From NCBI RefSeq assembly GCF_946482535.1, contig NZ_CAMLRU010000014.1:1-25351 (forward strand): a stretch of DNA of 25,351 nt. The letters are read 5' to 3'. Source of the stretch: an uncultured Flavobacterium sp. (lineage in GTDB: Bacteria; Bacteroidota; Bacteroidia; Flavobacteriales; Flavobacteriaceae). Positions 7,811-15,514 of the stretch are shown here, in pieces; position 1 is the stretch's first letter; each line of letters starts with the position of its first letter. A program made the translations under genes and the position numbers. The notes below the pieces were generated by a model that did not search any database, had not been told where the DNA came from, and saw only the letters and a program-made list of their open reading frames with translations.

Positions 7811-8758
7811 ATGAATTTCACCACTAAAGTTCCCGTAAAGCCCTACGAGTTTTCCATAAATTACGACTCAAAGTTGTTATTGTTGGGTTCTTGCTTTGCG
7901 GAAAATATGGGCGAGAAATTCGATTATTTTAAATTCCGAATCGATACCAATCCTTTCGGGATTATCTTTAATCCGGTTTCCATTGAGAAGTTGGTGGACA
8001 GAATAGTGAATCAAAGATTGTTTATTGAGAGCGATATTTTCTTTCACAACGATTTGTGGCATTGTTTTGAGGTTCATTCTGAAGTAAGTCAGGTAGATAA
8101 GGATGCTTTTTTGCAAAGAGTAAACGATACTGTAAAAAGCATGCACCGCCAAATCACCGAAGCTACTCATATCATAATCACTTACGGAACGTCGTGGGTT
8201 TATCGGTCAAATGCGACCAACGAAATTGTGGCCAATTGTCATAAAGTGCCACAAAGTGAATTTTCAAAAGAAATTCTATCCCCCGAAACCATTCAACAAT
8301 CTATCCAGAATACAATCACTTTAATTCAGAAAGTTAATCCCGATTGTAAATTCATCTTCACCATTTCTCCGGTGCGTCATCTTAAAGACGGTTTCGAGGA
8401 AAACCAGCGCAGCAAAGCACATTTGATTGCTGCTGTTAATGCCTCCAACACCCAACACCCAACACCCAACTATTTCCCGTCATACGAAATCATGATGGAT
8501 GAACTCCGAGATTATCGCTTTTATGCCGATGATATGTTGCATCCAAGCCAAGCAGCCATTGATTACATTTGGATTCGCTTTTTCGAAAATTATGTCAACC
8601 CCAATTGTTTTGCTACCATGCAAGAGGTTTGCAACATTCAAAAAGGATTAGCACATCGCCCTTTTAATCCGAATACAAAAAGCCACCAACAGTTTTTGGA
8701 AACCCTTAACCAAAAGATAGTCAAGCTGCAAAGTCAGTTTCCGCATTTCGAATTTTAA
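7811..8758 (+). CDS. GSCFA-domain protein
   Basis: The 315-residue protein carries the family-naming motif GSCFA at residues 26-30, followed by ENMGEKFDYFKF. Other family blocks are NPFGIIFNP, ITYGTSWVYR, NCHKVPQ, FTISPVRHLKDGF and YFPSYEIMMDELRDYRFYADD with HPS after it. GSCFA proteins are related to SGNH/GDSL hydrolases; the Ser of GSCFA and the late DxxHPS resemble the catalytic Ser and Asp-His, so a hydrolase on an acylated substrate is plausible but unproven. No signal peptide is present, so it is cytoplasmic. Residues about 212-220 (SNTQHPTPN) are encoded by a heptamer repeat placed just before the conserved YFPSYE block. The gene stands between a terminator and a palindromic regulatory site. 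Confidence 0.93.
   Translation: MNFTTKVPVKPYEFSINYDSKLLLLGSCFAENMGEKFDYFKFRIDTNPFGIIFNPVSIEKLVDRIVNQRLFIESDIFFHNDLWHCFEVHSEVSQVDKDAFLQRVNDTVKSMHRQITEATHIIITYGTSWVYRSNATNEIVANCHKVPQSEFSKEILSPETIQQSIQNTITLIQKVNPDCKFIFTISPVRHLKDGFEENQRSKAHLIAAVNASNTQHPTPNYFPSYEIMMDELRDYRFYADDMLHPSQAAIDYIWIRFFENYVNPNCFATMQEVCNIQKGLAHRPFNPNTKSHQQFLETLNQKIVKLQSQFPHFEF
8445..8470. repeat. Heptamer repeat CCAACAC inside the GSCFA gene
   Basis: Three full units of CCAACAC plus CCAAC, with no substitutions. It is read in frame and gives a short Asn/Thr/Pro-rich insert between two conserved parts of the protein. It has the same period as the alaS tract but a different unit sequence. Confidence 0.88.
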
Positions 8759-8760
8759 CA

Positions 8761-8810
8761 AAATACGACATTTGCCGTATTTCCTGCCTAAGTATTTCGC
8801 TATAGGTTTG
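8761..8810 (+). promoter_or_regulatory. Palindrome plus -7 box ahead of the propeller operon
   Basis: The palindrome (8761-8782) has half-sites AAATACGACA and TGCCGTATTT separated by TT, with one mismatched pair. TAGGTTTG (8803-8810), a full TAnnTTTG match, starts 42 bases after the palindrome starts. No TTG is found at the -33 position, where the palindrome ends. The geometry (centre three helical turns upstream of the -7 box) fits an activator site. No T-run follows, so it is not a convincing terminator. The same arrangement recurs at 12568 and 17495. Confidence 0.65.
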
Positions 8811-8834
8811 TTATGCAATTTAACAACCTAAACC

Positions 8835-9206
8835 ATGAAAACAATAAAAACCCTTTTGGTGTTGACTTTGGTAATGCTTGCAACCCAACAAGTATCGGCA
8901 CAACGACCGGTATTGACGGATGAAGAAGTTGTTGCAGAAACCGTAACCAAAGAAATCGACGAAGTATTTCAATCTGAAGACTTTCTGAAAAAGAAAAACA
9001 AAAAATATGCTGAGGTCAAAGGCACTATGGTCATCGACATCGGAGTAGTGCAAAACGGGAAAGTCTCTACTTTCTTCAAAGTAGACAGCGACATCAAGAA
9101 TATCGACTTTATCAACTTCATGTCGAGCTACATTCTGGATCACAAATTCAAATTCAAACTGCAAAAACAACAGCGATATAAAATTCGCTACACTGTTACT
9201 TTTTAA
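8835..9206 (+). CDS. Small secreted protein with TonB-C-like fold
   Basis: The 123-residue protein has a clear signal peptide ending VSAQ. After a helical segment (about 30-58, rich in Glu and Lys), the C-terminal part GTMVIDIGVVQNGKVSTFFKV, then a helix, then KIRYTVTF resembles the strand-helix-strand layout of TonB C-terminal domains (VxVxVxxxGxVxxxxV ... VRYTVxF). That assignment is inference from pattern, and the true role may differ. It lies 24 bases upstream of the beta-propeller gene and follows the palindromic promoter at 8761, so the two are probably co-expressed exported proteins. The ATG at 8835 is 24 bases after the -7 box. Confidence 0.82.
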   Translation: MKTIKTLLVLTLVMLATQQVSAQRPVLTDEEVVAETVTKEIDEVFQSEDFLKKKNKKYAEVKGTMVIDIGVVQNGKVSTFFKVDSDIKNIDFINFMSSYILDHKFKFKLQKQQRYKIRYTVTF

Positions 9207-9230
9207 CCCTAACAATAAAAACAATAAAAC

Positions 9231-11063
9231 ATGAGAAAAATTAGTTTAGTAATGTTGGTGCTGAGTTTAGCAGTCACATTACCCACAAACGCCCAGTTTG
9301 GTAAACTTCTGGGGAAAGGCAAATCGGCCGGAAAAAAATCGGGAAGTTTTGGTACCGTTTGGGAATCAGAATTCGACAACAAAGCGTCAAGATTGGCGGT
9401 TTCTGTTAACAATGGAAAATACATTTTGGCAACCGATGATAATTCTGCTACCGTTTTAGATGTAAACGGAAAAACCATTTGGAGTGGCGATTACAAAAAA
9501 ATCACCACCAACAAAACCAACAAATGTGAATACCAATATGTAATTCAAAAAGGAGATGATAAAGGTGGTTATTTGTTTCTCTTCGATGAAAGAAAATTAG
9601 GCACTGACAGAGTTGCCGTACTTGATATAGCCACCGGGAAAGAGTTGTGGAATTCAGAAGAATACCAAAACTTAATTCAAAAAGGAACCAAAGCGGAAGA
9701 TGGTGGAGACGAAGGCGAATTAGAAACCGTAAAATATATTTTTGAATTAGATGCTTTCTTGATTTCACAAAAAGCGTCGGTGATTTTGGTTAAAGCCAAT
9801 ACCGGAGAAAAAATTTGGGAAACCAATCGTTTCAAAGGCGGCGTTGGAAAATATATTTATGACGCAAGCAGAAACGAAATCATCATGATCAACTTCAAGC
9901 CAACAGCCTTAGGCGCTTTATTTGCCGGATTTAAAAATCAGTTGGTGAAAATCAATGCGGTCAACGGGGAAATTCTTTGGGACGCTACATTTTTAGGAAC
10001 TATCGAAAAAGAGTTGGTTACCAGAAGAGCCATTGTAGATTTATGGATTAAAGGCGATAAGTTGTACATGTACTTAGACGGATTACAAGTGTACAACATC
10101 AACAATGGTCAAAAGCTTTGGGAAGTGACTTATGAAAACGATATGGCCGGAGCCAAAGGCGGTTTGTTTAGTGGTGGAAAACGTTCTAAAATTTACAGAA
10201 CTATTGCCGATCCTTTGTTTACGGATAATGCGGTCTATATCGTAATTTTAGGAACCAGAGACCGAACCAAATATGTAGAAAAACACGATTTAGAATCCGG
10301 AAAATTACTTTGGGCTTCAGAAAAAATTACCGGTGCATTTTGTATGCCGAATATCTATAAATCCGGCGACAAAGTCTTGGTGCAAGTGGGCGGAAAGGTG
10401 CAAGTACAAGAATACCGATTGGAAGAAACCTCTAGCGGATTTGGTGCGGCATCTGCTTTTGGTGGCGGTTCAGTTAAACAATGGGTTCCATATATTTATT
10501 GGGATTACAAAGCCCAAAAGAATTCGGTATTGTGTATAGATGACAATACCGGAAAAACAGCTTGGCGTTCCGAGAAATTTGACAAACGCATCACCGATTT
10601 TATTTTAGAGAATAACAAAACCTTATTTGTGGGTGATGGAGATGAATTCTATGGCTATGACATTGCTTCCGGAAACCAATTGTTTGATGTAAAGCACAAT
10701 GATGCTAAAGTAGGAAAAGCAACAGATGTAATTGATTTTGGTGAAAATGTAGTTGTGCTTTCTGAAAAAGGTTTGGCCTCTTATTCCAAAAAAGATGGTA
10801 AAAGAATCTATGCCACCGAAAAAATCAGAGGCGTTGATTATTTCTACGAAATAGAAGGAAACTATTATTTAAGAGACCAAAGAAACAGCAAAAACATCAT
10901 CTACGGTATTGACATGACCAATGGGGAAACCAAAGGTTCAGTTCAGTCGAAAGGAAAAGGCGGAAGCCCACAATATGGTGCCGGAATTGACATTACTGAT
11001 GACGGGGAATTTATCTTCGCGTTCAAAGGCAAAAAAGTAGAGAAAATCAAAGTGAATAATTGA
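9231..11063 (+). CDS. Secreted PQQ-type beta-propeller protein
   Basis: The 610-residue product has a signal peptide ending TNAQ, then a basic glycine/lysine linker (FGKLLGKGKSAGKK). About ten repeats carry the GKxxW-type PQQ blade signature, including NGKTIWSGD, TGKELWNSE, TGEKIWETN, NGEILWDAT, NGQKLWEVT, SGKLLWASE and TGKTAWRSE. Such propellers usually serve as protein-binding scaffolds; no dehydrogenase active-site pattern is seen, so a redox enzyme is unlikely. It follows the small secreted protein by 24 bases and is closed by a terminator, giving a two-gene operon under the 8761 promoter. It should act in the periplasm or at the outer membrane. The partner is unknown. Confidence 0.9.
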   Translation: MRKISLVMLVLSLAVTLPTNAQFGKLLGKGKSAGKKSGSFGTVWESEFDNKASRLAVSVNNGKYILATDDNSATVLDVNGKTIWSGDYKKITTNKTNKCEYQYVIQKGDDKGGYLFLFDERKLGTDRVAVLDIATGKELWNSEEYQNLIQKGTKAEDGGDEGELETVKYIFELDAFLISQKASVILVKANTGEKIWETNRFKGGVGKYIYDASRNEIIMINFKPTALGALFAGFKNQLVKINAVNGEILWDATFLGTIEKELVTRRAIVDLWIKGDKLYMYLDGLQVYNINNGQKLWEVTYENDMAGAKGGLFSGGKRSKIYRTIADPLFTDNAVYIVILGTRDRTKYVEKHDLESGKLLWASEKITGAFCMPNIYKSGDKVLVQVGGKVQVQEYRLEETSSGFGAASAFGGGSVKQWVPYIYWDYKAQKNSVLCIDDNTGKTAWRSEKFDKRITDFILENNKTLFVGDGDEFYGYDIASGNQLFDVKHNDAKVGKATDVIDFGENVVVLSEKGLASYSKKDGKRIYATEKIRGVDYFYEIEGNYYLRDQRNSKNIIYGIDMTNGETKGSVQSKGKGGSPQYGAGIDITDDGEFIFAFKGKKVEKIKVNN

Positions 11064-11083
11064 GTTTTATAAGATGTTAGTTG

Positions 11084-11113
11084 GGACTGCAAGCAATTGC
11101 AGTCCTTTTTTTT
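11084..11113 (+). terminator. Rho-independent terminator after the propeller operon
   Basis: GGACTGCAA (11084-11092) pairs with TTGCAGTCC (11097-11105) around GCAA, and eight T follow. This also argues against starting the next gene at 11097, which is inside the hairpin. Confidence 0.93.
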
Positions 11114-11126
11114 AACCCAAACCAAT

Positions 11127-12551
11127 ATGAAAAATAAAACCTTATTTTGGGCCTTACTTTTGGTCTTTTTTTCTGTCAATGCTCAGCAAGTACAATGGGC
11201 TAATAAACTAATCAAGTTTTCCTCTGATTTAGGGGGAAAGCAACACAGTATCAAAAGGATATTGGGCAAACCCGATGTTTTTCCGCAAGGTGGCAGCAGC
11301 CCGAATGCTTGGACACCTAAAAAAGCTTTGGATGGTTATGAATGGGTGGAAGTTGGGTTTGAAAAACCGCAAACCGTAAAGCAAGTAGCCATATTTGAAA
11401 ACCTTAGCGCCGGTTGTGTCGTTAGTGTGGCTGTTGATGATGGTTCAGGGAAATACAAACGCGTTTGGTCACGGAAAGCCAATTATAAAACGGTAACATT
11501 CAAAGCAACCATTCCGGCCGACCGTAACTATTATTTCAAACGCAAGCGAAGAAAAATTCAGGAAAGTCCTGATGTGGTCAATCCCGGAGTGGAATATGCC
11601 ATTTTGGATGAAGCTGTTTCGGGCGTAGTGGCTGTTCGAGTGGAATTCAATTTTGCGTTGCTTCCCGGACAAAAGGAAATAGATGCGATAGGGATTTCCG
11701 ATTCTGAAGTGCCCATTCAACCCGCGGTTAATACAATATCAATCTTTGAAACACTTCCTGTAGCTCAAGTTTTGTCATTACCAGAAATCGTTCCCTCAAG
11801 TTGTACGGTTTCCGCTGATGGGAATCAATTTTTTGTAACCGCGATAAGCGATGTCAAGAACGAAATATATTCTTTTACCAAAGATGTCGGTGGAAAATGG
11901 AGCAACAAAAAAGCAGAACCCGCACTTAATACCAATGACAGATATAATCATGTAAGATGTATAGGTAATAATTTTATGTTGAAAGGCGGAGTGCCACATA
12001 CTCCCGGAACTACCGAATCCGGCTTTGAATTATTTGTTGTAAACCATGGGGATTATCAGAATTTAGGCCAACTGAAAGTGGCAGCTTTCAATAATTATGA
12101 TGATACCGCCGAAGCTTTCCTCACCACCGACAGAAAAGTATTAATCATGGGCATAGAAACCGATTTTTCCCAAGGCGGAAGCGATTTGTATTTTGCTCAA
12201 CAAAAAGAAGACGGGACTTATGGTTTCTTGCAAAATATGGGTAAAGCAATTAATTCGGCGGCAGATGAAGGGATGTGCCAATTGCTTTCAGACAACAAAA
12301 CCATGCTTTTCAGCAGTGACGGATTTAGTGCTTTTGGCAGTTATGATATTTATGTTTCGTATCGATTAGATGAGACTTGGAAAAATTGGTCGGAGCCAGT
12401 GAATCTGGGAAGTAAAGTCAATACCACCGATTTTGACGGTTTACCGTTTTATGATGAAACGAATCAAATGCTTTACTATATTTCTAGTCAAAACGAGACC
12501 AACGTTTTAAAATTTATCCCCATTCCGAAAGCAGATTTAATGAAAAATTGA
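11127..12551 (+). CDS. Secreted protein: discoidin-like N-domain plus PD40-like propeller
   Basis: The 474-residue protein has a signal peptide ending SVNAQ. The N-terminal half resembles a discoidin-like carbohydrate- or protein-binding domain (WTPKKALDGYEWVEVGF, QTVKQVAIFE, VAVRVEF). The C-terminal half has WD40/PD40-like strands: EIYSFTKDVGGKWSNK, SDLYFAQQKEDGTYGF, TMLFSSDGFSAFGSYDIY and QMLYYIS. In related Bacteroidota proteins this pair of domains is often followed by an OmpA peptidoglycan-binding domain; here the protein stops after the propeller. ATG 11127 directly starts the signal peptide. It is bounded by a terminator before and the 12568 palindrome after, so it is probably monocistronic. 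The function is not known. Confidence 0.83.
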   Translation: MKNKTLFWALLLVFFSVNAQQVQWANKLIKFSSDLGGKQHSIKRILGKPDVFPQGGSSPNAWTPKKALDGYEWVEVGFEKPQTVKQVAIFENLSAGCVVSVAVDDGSGKYKRVWSRKANYKTVTFKATIPADRNYYFKRKRRKIQESPDVVNPGVEYAILDEAVSGVVAVRVEFNFALLPGQKEIDAIGISDSEVPIQPAVNTISIFETLPVAQVLSLPEIVPSSCTVSADGNQFFVTAISDVKNEIYSFTKDVGGKWSNKKAEPALNTNDRYNHVRCIGNNFMLKGGVPHTPGTTESGFELFVVNHGDYQNLGQLKVAAFNNYDDTAEAFLTTDRKVLIMGIETDFSQGGSDLYFAQQKEDGTYGFLQNMGKAINSAADEGMCQLLSDNKTMLFSSDGFSAFGSYDIYVSYRLDETWKNWSEPVNLGSKVNTTDFDGLPFYDETNQMLYYISSQNETNVLKFIPIPKADLMKN

Positions 12552-12567
12552 TAGATAAATATTGTTA

Positions 12568-12617
12568 AAATACGACAAATGCCTTATTGATTGTCTAAGG
12601 GTAAAAAACAAGATTTG
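12568..12617 (+). promoter_or_regulatory. Degenerate palindrome plus -7-like box ahead of the 12644 lipoprotein
   Basis: The left half-site AAATACGACA is identical to that at 8761. The right half, after AA, is TGCCTTATTG and is diverged. AAGATTTG (12610-12617) starts exactly 42 bases after the palindrome start. TTG at 12591-12593 lies 16 bases before the box and may be a -33 element. No T-run follows. Confidence 0.55.
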
Positions 12618-12643
12618 TACTATAACTTAAACCTTTAAATAGT

Positions 12644-13186
12644 ATGAAAAAATTAAAAATTTTTGGAGTTGTATTGACAACGGCATTGTCAACATTGTTT
12701 ATTTCTTGCAGCAGTGATGATGGAGGTAGCGGAGGTGGATTCAGTGGTCCTTCCACAGGAACTTTTGTAAAAGCTAAACCGGGCGGCAGTAACTTTTTAG
12801 CAGAAGGAACTTTTGCCAGCGGCGCTTATTCTTCAGGGAATTTGGTTCTAACAGGAACCTCAACCACCGGGAAATCTATAGGAATCCAATTGTATGCGCT
12901 TGACGGCACTTTAGACGTTGGAACCTATGATGTTGGAGCATTGAGCAACAGTAGTGCTTACACAGGAAACCTAACTTACATAGATGTCAACACCAGCACC
13001 TTTGAAGTGGTGACTTATAATTCGGCTTTTTGTGACAGCTCAACCGGAACTATCGAAATTACTTTTGTAGATGCTAACAAGATTGAAGGAACCTTTAGTT
13101 TTGAAGGAAAAGAAGTAAGAGACGGTGATGATTGCAGCGGTAGCACCAAAAATGTAACCAACGGATCATTCAGAATAGAACTGTAA
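12644..13186 (+). CDS. Lipoprotein, DUF6252-like
   Basis: The 180-residue protein has a lipoprotein signal peptide ending LFISC, followed by a Ser/Asp/Gly-rich tether. The body is beta-rich, with a pattern (FVKAKPGGSNFLAEG, GTLDVGTYDVG, GTIEITFVDANKIEGTFSFEG, NGSFRIEL) close to small flavobacterial lipoproteins of the DUF6252 type, which have a jelly-roll-like fold and unknown function. Two cysteines (in AFCDSS and DDCSGS) could form a disulphide. It is a single gene between two palindromes, 27 bases after its -7-like box. The family name is a pattern-based call, not certain. Confidence 0.82.
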   Translation: MKKLKIFGVVLTTALSTLFISCSSDDGGSGGGFSGPSTGTFVKAKPGGSNFLAEGTFASGAYSSGNLVLTGTSTTGKSIGIQLYALDGTLDVGTYDVGALSNSSAYTGNLTYIDVNTSTFEVVTYNSAFCDSSTGTIEITFVDANKIEGTFSFEGKEVRDGDDCSGSTKNVTNGSFRIEL

Positions 13187-13210
13187 TAATCAGCTCATCT
13201 TGATATTGGA

Positions 13211-13260
13211 AAATACGGCGTATGCCGTATTTTTTTTGGCTCTTTTTTGATGGAATTTTA
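13211..13260 (+). promoter_or_regulatory. Near-perfect palindrome ahead of the kinase operon; also terminator-like
   Basis: The half-sites AAATACGGCG and TGCCGTATTT lie around TA (13211-13232), and a T-run continues to 13237. It could therefore end the 12644 transcript. Forty-two bases after its start lies GAATTTTA, only a weak match to the -7 box, 28 bases before the next ATG. It may serve both as terminator and operator; this is the least convincing promoter of the four. Confidence 0.5.
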
Positions 13261-13280
13261 CAGGCTACATTCAATTAGGT

Positions 13281-13562
13281 ATGACAATTTTTTTGATCAT
13301 CATTTTTCTGATATTAATCGGACTTATTATTTATCTGTTGCGCCAATTGCTCTCAGAAAGAGATTCGTTCGCGTCAAAAATAAAACCTCTGGAGGCGTTT
13401 ATGGTGCAGCTCAATGAGGAATACCAGAAACAATCTCTTCAACTACAACTTTCAGACGATTTGAAAGTTAAAATGAAAGAAGTTAATGCTGTATTAAATA
13501 AGAATGTTTTCGAATTGAATTATCAATTGATGGAAGATTTATATCCAAAAAAAGAAATGTAA
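13281..13562 (+). CDS. Small membrane-anchored coiled-coil protein
   Basis: This 93-residue protein begins with a strongly hydrophobic helix (residues 2-20, rich in Ile and Leu) and continues as a charged, probably coiled-coil segment (SERDSFASKIKPLEAF, then EEYQKQSLQLQL and DLKVKMKEVN). I do not recognise a family. The stop is 50 bases before the kinase start codon and I see no terminator between, so it is likely the first gene of the kinase operon. It could be a small modulator of the kinases at the membrane, but nothing in the sequence proves that. Confidence 0.65.
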   Translation: MTIFLIIIFLILIGLIIYLLRQLLSERDSFASKIKPLEAFMVQLNEEYQKQSLQLQLSDDLKVKMKEVNAVLNKNVFELNYQLMEDLYPKKEM

Positions 13563-13612
13563 GCGTTGAAAATTTTAACATTTTTAATACATTTATGGTA
13601 TACAATCTCTAC

Positions 13613-15505
13613 ATGAAAAATTTTTACCACTTCATACTCATAGCGTTGCTGTTTTCGGTAGAGGCAAATTCCCAGGATGTCAAAAAATTACTTGGCAAAG
13701 CTTTTACTTCTCAGGATTCTTCGGATTATTATTTTAAAGTTGCTAAAAAAAATATCAAAACTCCCGAAGACGAAGCCCAATATTATTTTTGTAAAAACGC
13801 CCGTTGTTGTGATTACAATCAATTAGACAGTGCTATTGTTTACGGTCAAAAAGCATTAAAGCTTTTAAAAAACGGTAATGATATTAGTTCGTTATTGACT
13901 GTTTATAACAACCTTACAAAAGTTTACCGTAAGCAAGGCCAATATGACAAAGCTATTGATTTCTCATTGCAAGGCATCAGAGTAGCTGAGAAAGAAAAAA
14001 AAGAGAATTGGATCGCCTTTTTCAATGCCACACTTTCCCTAACTTATCATGATTTTGAGAGTTATCAAAAAGGCGTTTTTTATGGTAAAAAAGCTTTAAA
14101 GTTCTGGGAAAGCCAAGAAAAGAAAGCACCCGATATGATTAGCAACGCATTGAATGCGGTTGCAATTAATTTTGACGATTGGAACAAACCCGATAGTGCT
14201 TTGTATTATCACAAAAAAGTGTTTAAATATTACAAAGGAAAGGACACACTCTACATAGGTGAAACTTACAACAACATCGGAAATACATTATTAAAGCAAA
14301 AAAAATACAAAGAAGCCAAAAAATGGATAACTACGGCACTTCAAATCAACGATAAAAATTTTGAGGTTAATAATGGAGTAAAAAACAATGAATACTACTA
14401 TGAACGCGCAACAAATTATACCAATTTGGCGACTATCGCCTACGAACTAGATGATTTTGAAGAAGCCGAAAAGTTGTTTGAAAAAGCTTATTTGTATGCC
14501 AAAAAAAGTGATAACGCAGAAAAATTAAGGGATTTTTATTACCAAAGGGCTAGGTTCAACAAGAAGCGAAATAATCTCTCAAAAGCAGTTCAAGACCAAG
14601 AGAATTATATCAAAATCAGGGATTCGGTTTTTGATGTGGAACGAGCGCAAACCTTTTCCGAATTGGAAGCCAAATACCAAAACGAGAAAAAAGAAAAACA
14701 ATTATTACAGTCAAAGTCTGAAATCAGGGAACGCGAAATAGAAATCGAAAATAAAAATACGCAGTTTCTAATACTAGGATTGATATCATTGGCTTTGCTG
14801 TGTATTGTTTATTTGGTTTACCGTCAACAAAAAATGAAAATCAAGCAAAAGGAACAAGAGTTTGAACTTAATTCGGCTATTGCCAAAATTGAAACCCAAA
14901 ATAAATTACAGGAACAAAGACTCACAATTTCGAGAGATTTACACGACAACATTGGTTCGCAACTCACGTTTATTATTTCTTCGGTGGATAATATTAAGTA
15001 TGCTTTTGATATTCAAAATACTAAGCTCGACCGTAAACTTTCCGGGATTAGTGATTTTGCCAAGGCCACGATTGTTGAGCTTCGCGATACGATTTGGGCC
15101 ATGAATAAGAGCCAAATTACTTTCGAAGATTTGCAAACCCGCATTCACAATTTTGTCGATAAAGCGAAAGAAGCCAAAAGCGATATTCAATTTAATTTTA
15201 CGGTCGGAACCAATTGTAAAGACTTGGAGTTTTCCTCAGTGGAAGGCATGAATATTTACCGAACCATACAGGAAGCTATCAATAACAGTATCAAGTATGC
15301 TGAAGCTAAAAACATTGACATAGAAGTCGAAAAAGTAGCCGATAAAATTCAAATTGTTATCCGTGATGATGGGAAAGGCTTTGATTTAAAGACAGTAGAA
15401 AAAGGCAACGGCCTACTGAATATGCAAAAAAGAATCGACGAAATCAACGGGAAACTCGATTTACAAAGTACTGAATCGGGAACCAAAATCACCATATTGT
15501 TGTAA
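13613..15505 (+). CDS. TPR sensor histidine kinase 1 (HisKA_3 type)
   Basis: The 630-residue protein has a signal peptide (MKNFYHFILIALLF...NSQ) and a periplasmic region of TPR-like helical pairs up to about residue 340. A coiled coil and one membrane helix at about 384-403 follow. The cytoplasmic kinase has the HisKA_3 phosphoacceptor motif RDLHDNIGSQ (H444), the ATPase N-box AINNSIKYAEAKN, the DDGKGFD G-box and GNGLLNMQKRI. I chose ATG 13613, which begins the signal peptide, over ATG 13595. It has no receiver domain, so it needs a separate regulator; the LuxR-type regulator at 17716 is the obvious candidate. A second kinase begins nine bases downstream with a nearly identical C-terminal half. 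The TPR region presumably senses a peptide or protein ligand, which is unknown. Confidence 0.93.
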   Translation: MKNFYHFILIALLFSVEANSQDVKKLLGKAFTSQDSSDYYFKVAKKNIKTPEDEAQYYFCKNARCCDYNQLDSAIVYGQKALKLLKNGNDISSLLTVYNNLTKVYRKQGQYDKAIDFSLQGIRVAEKEKKENWIAFFNATLSLTYHDFESYQKGVFYGKKALKFWESQEKKAPDMISNALNAVAINFDDWNKPDSALYYHKKVFKYYKGKDTLYIGETYNNIGNTLLKQKKYKEAKKWITTALQINDKNFEVNNGVKNNEYYYERATNYTNLATIAYELDDFEEAEKLFEKAYLYAKKSDNAEKLRDFYYQRARFNKKRNNLSKAVQDQENYIKIRDSVFDVERAQTFSELEAKYQNEKKEKQLLQSKSEIREREIEIENKNTQFLILGLISLALLCIVYLVYRQQKMKIKQKEQEFELNSAIAKIETQNKLQEQRLTISRDLHDNIGSQLTFIISSVDNIKYAFDIQNTKLDRKLSGISDFAKATIVELRDTIWAMNKSQITFEDLQTRIHNFVDKAKEAKSDIQFNFTVGTNCKDLEFSSVEGMNIYRTIQEAINNSIKYAEAKNIDIEVEKVADKIQIVIRDDGKGFDLKTVEKGNGLLNMQKRIDEINGKLDLQSTESGTKITILL

Positions 15506-15514
15506 GTTGAGCTT

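Noticed and set aside
8820..9224. A minus-strand frame of 134 codons opposite the small secreted protein at 8835.
   Set aside because: The plus-strand gene has a signal peptide, a promoter box and an operon partner; the reverse frame shows no family pattern.
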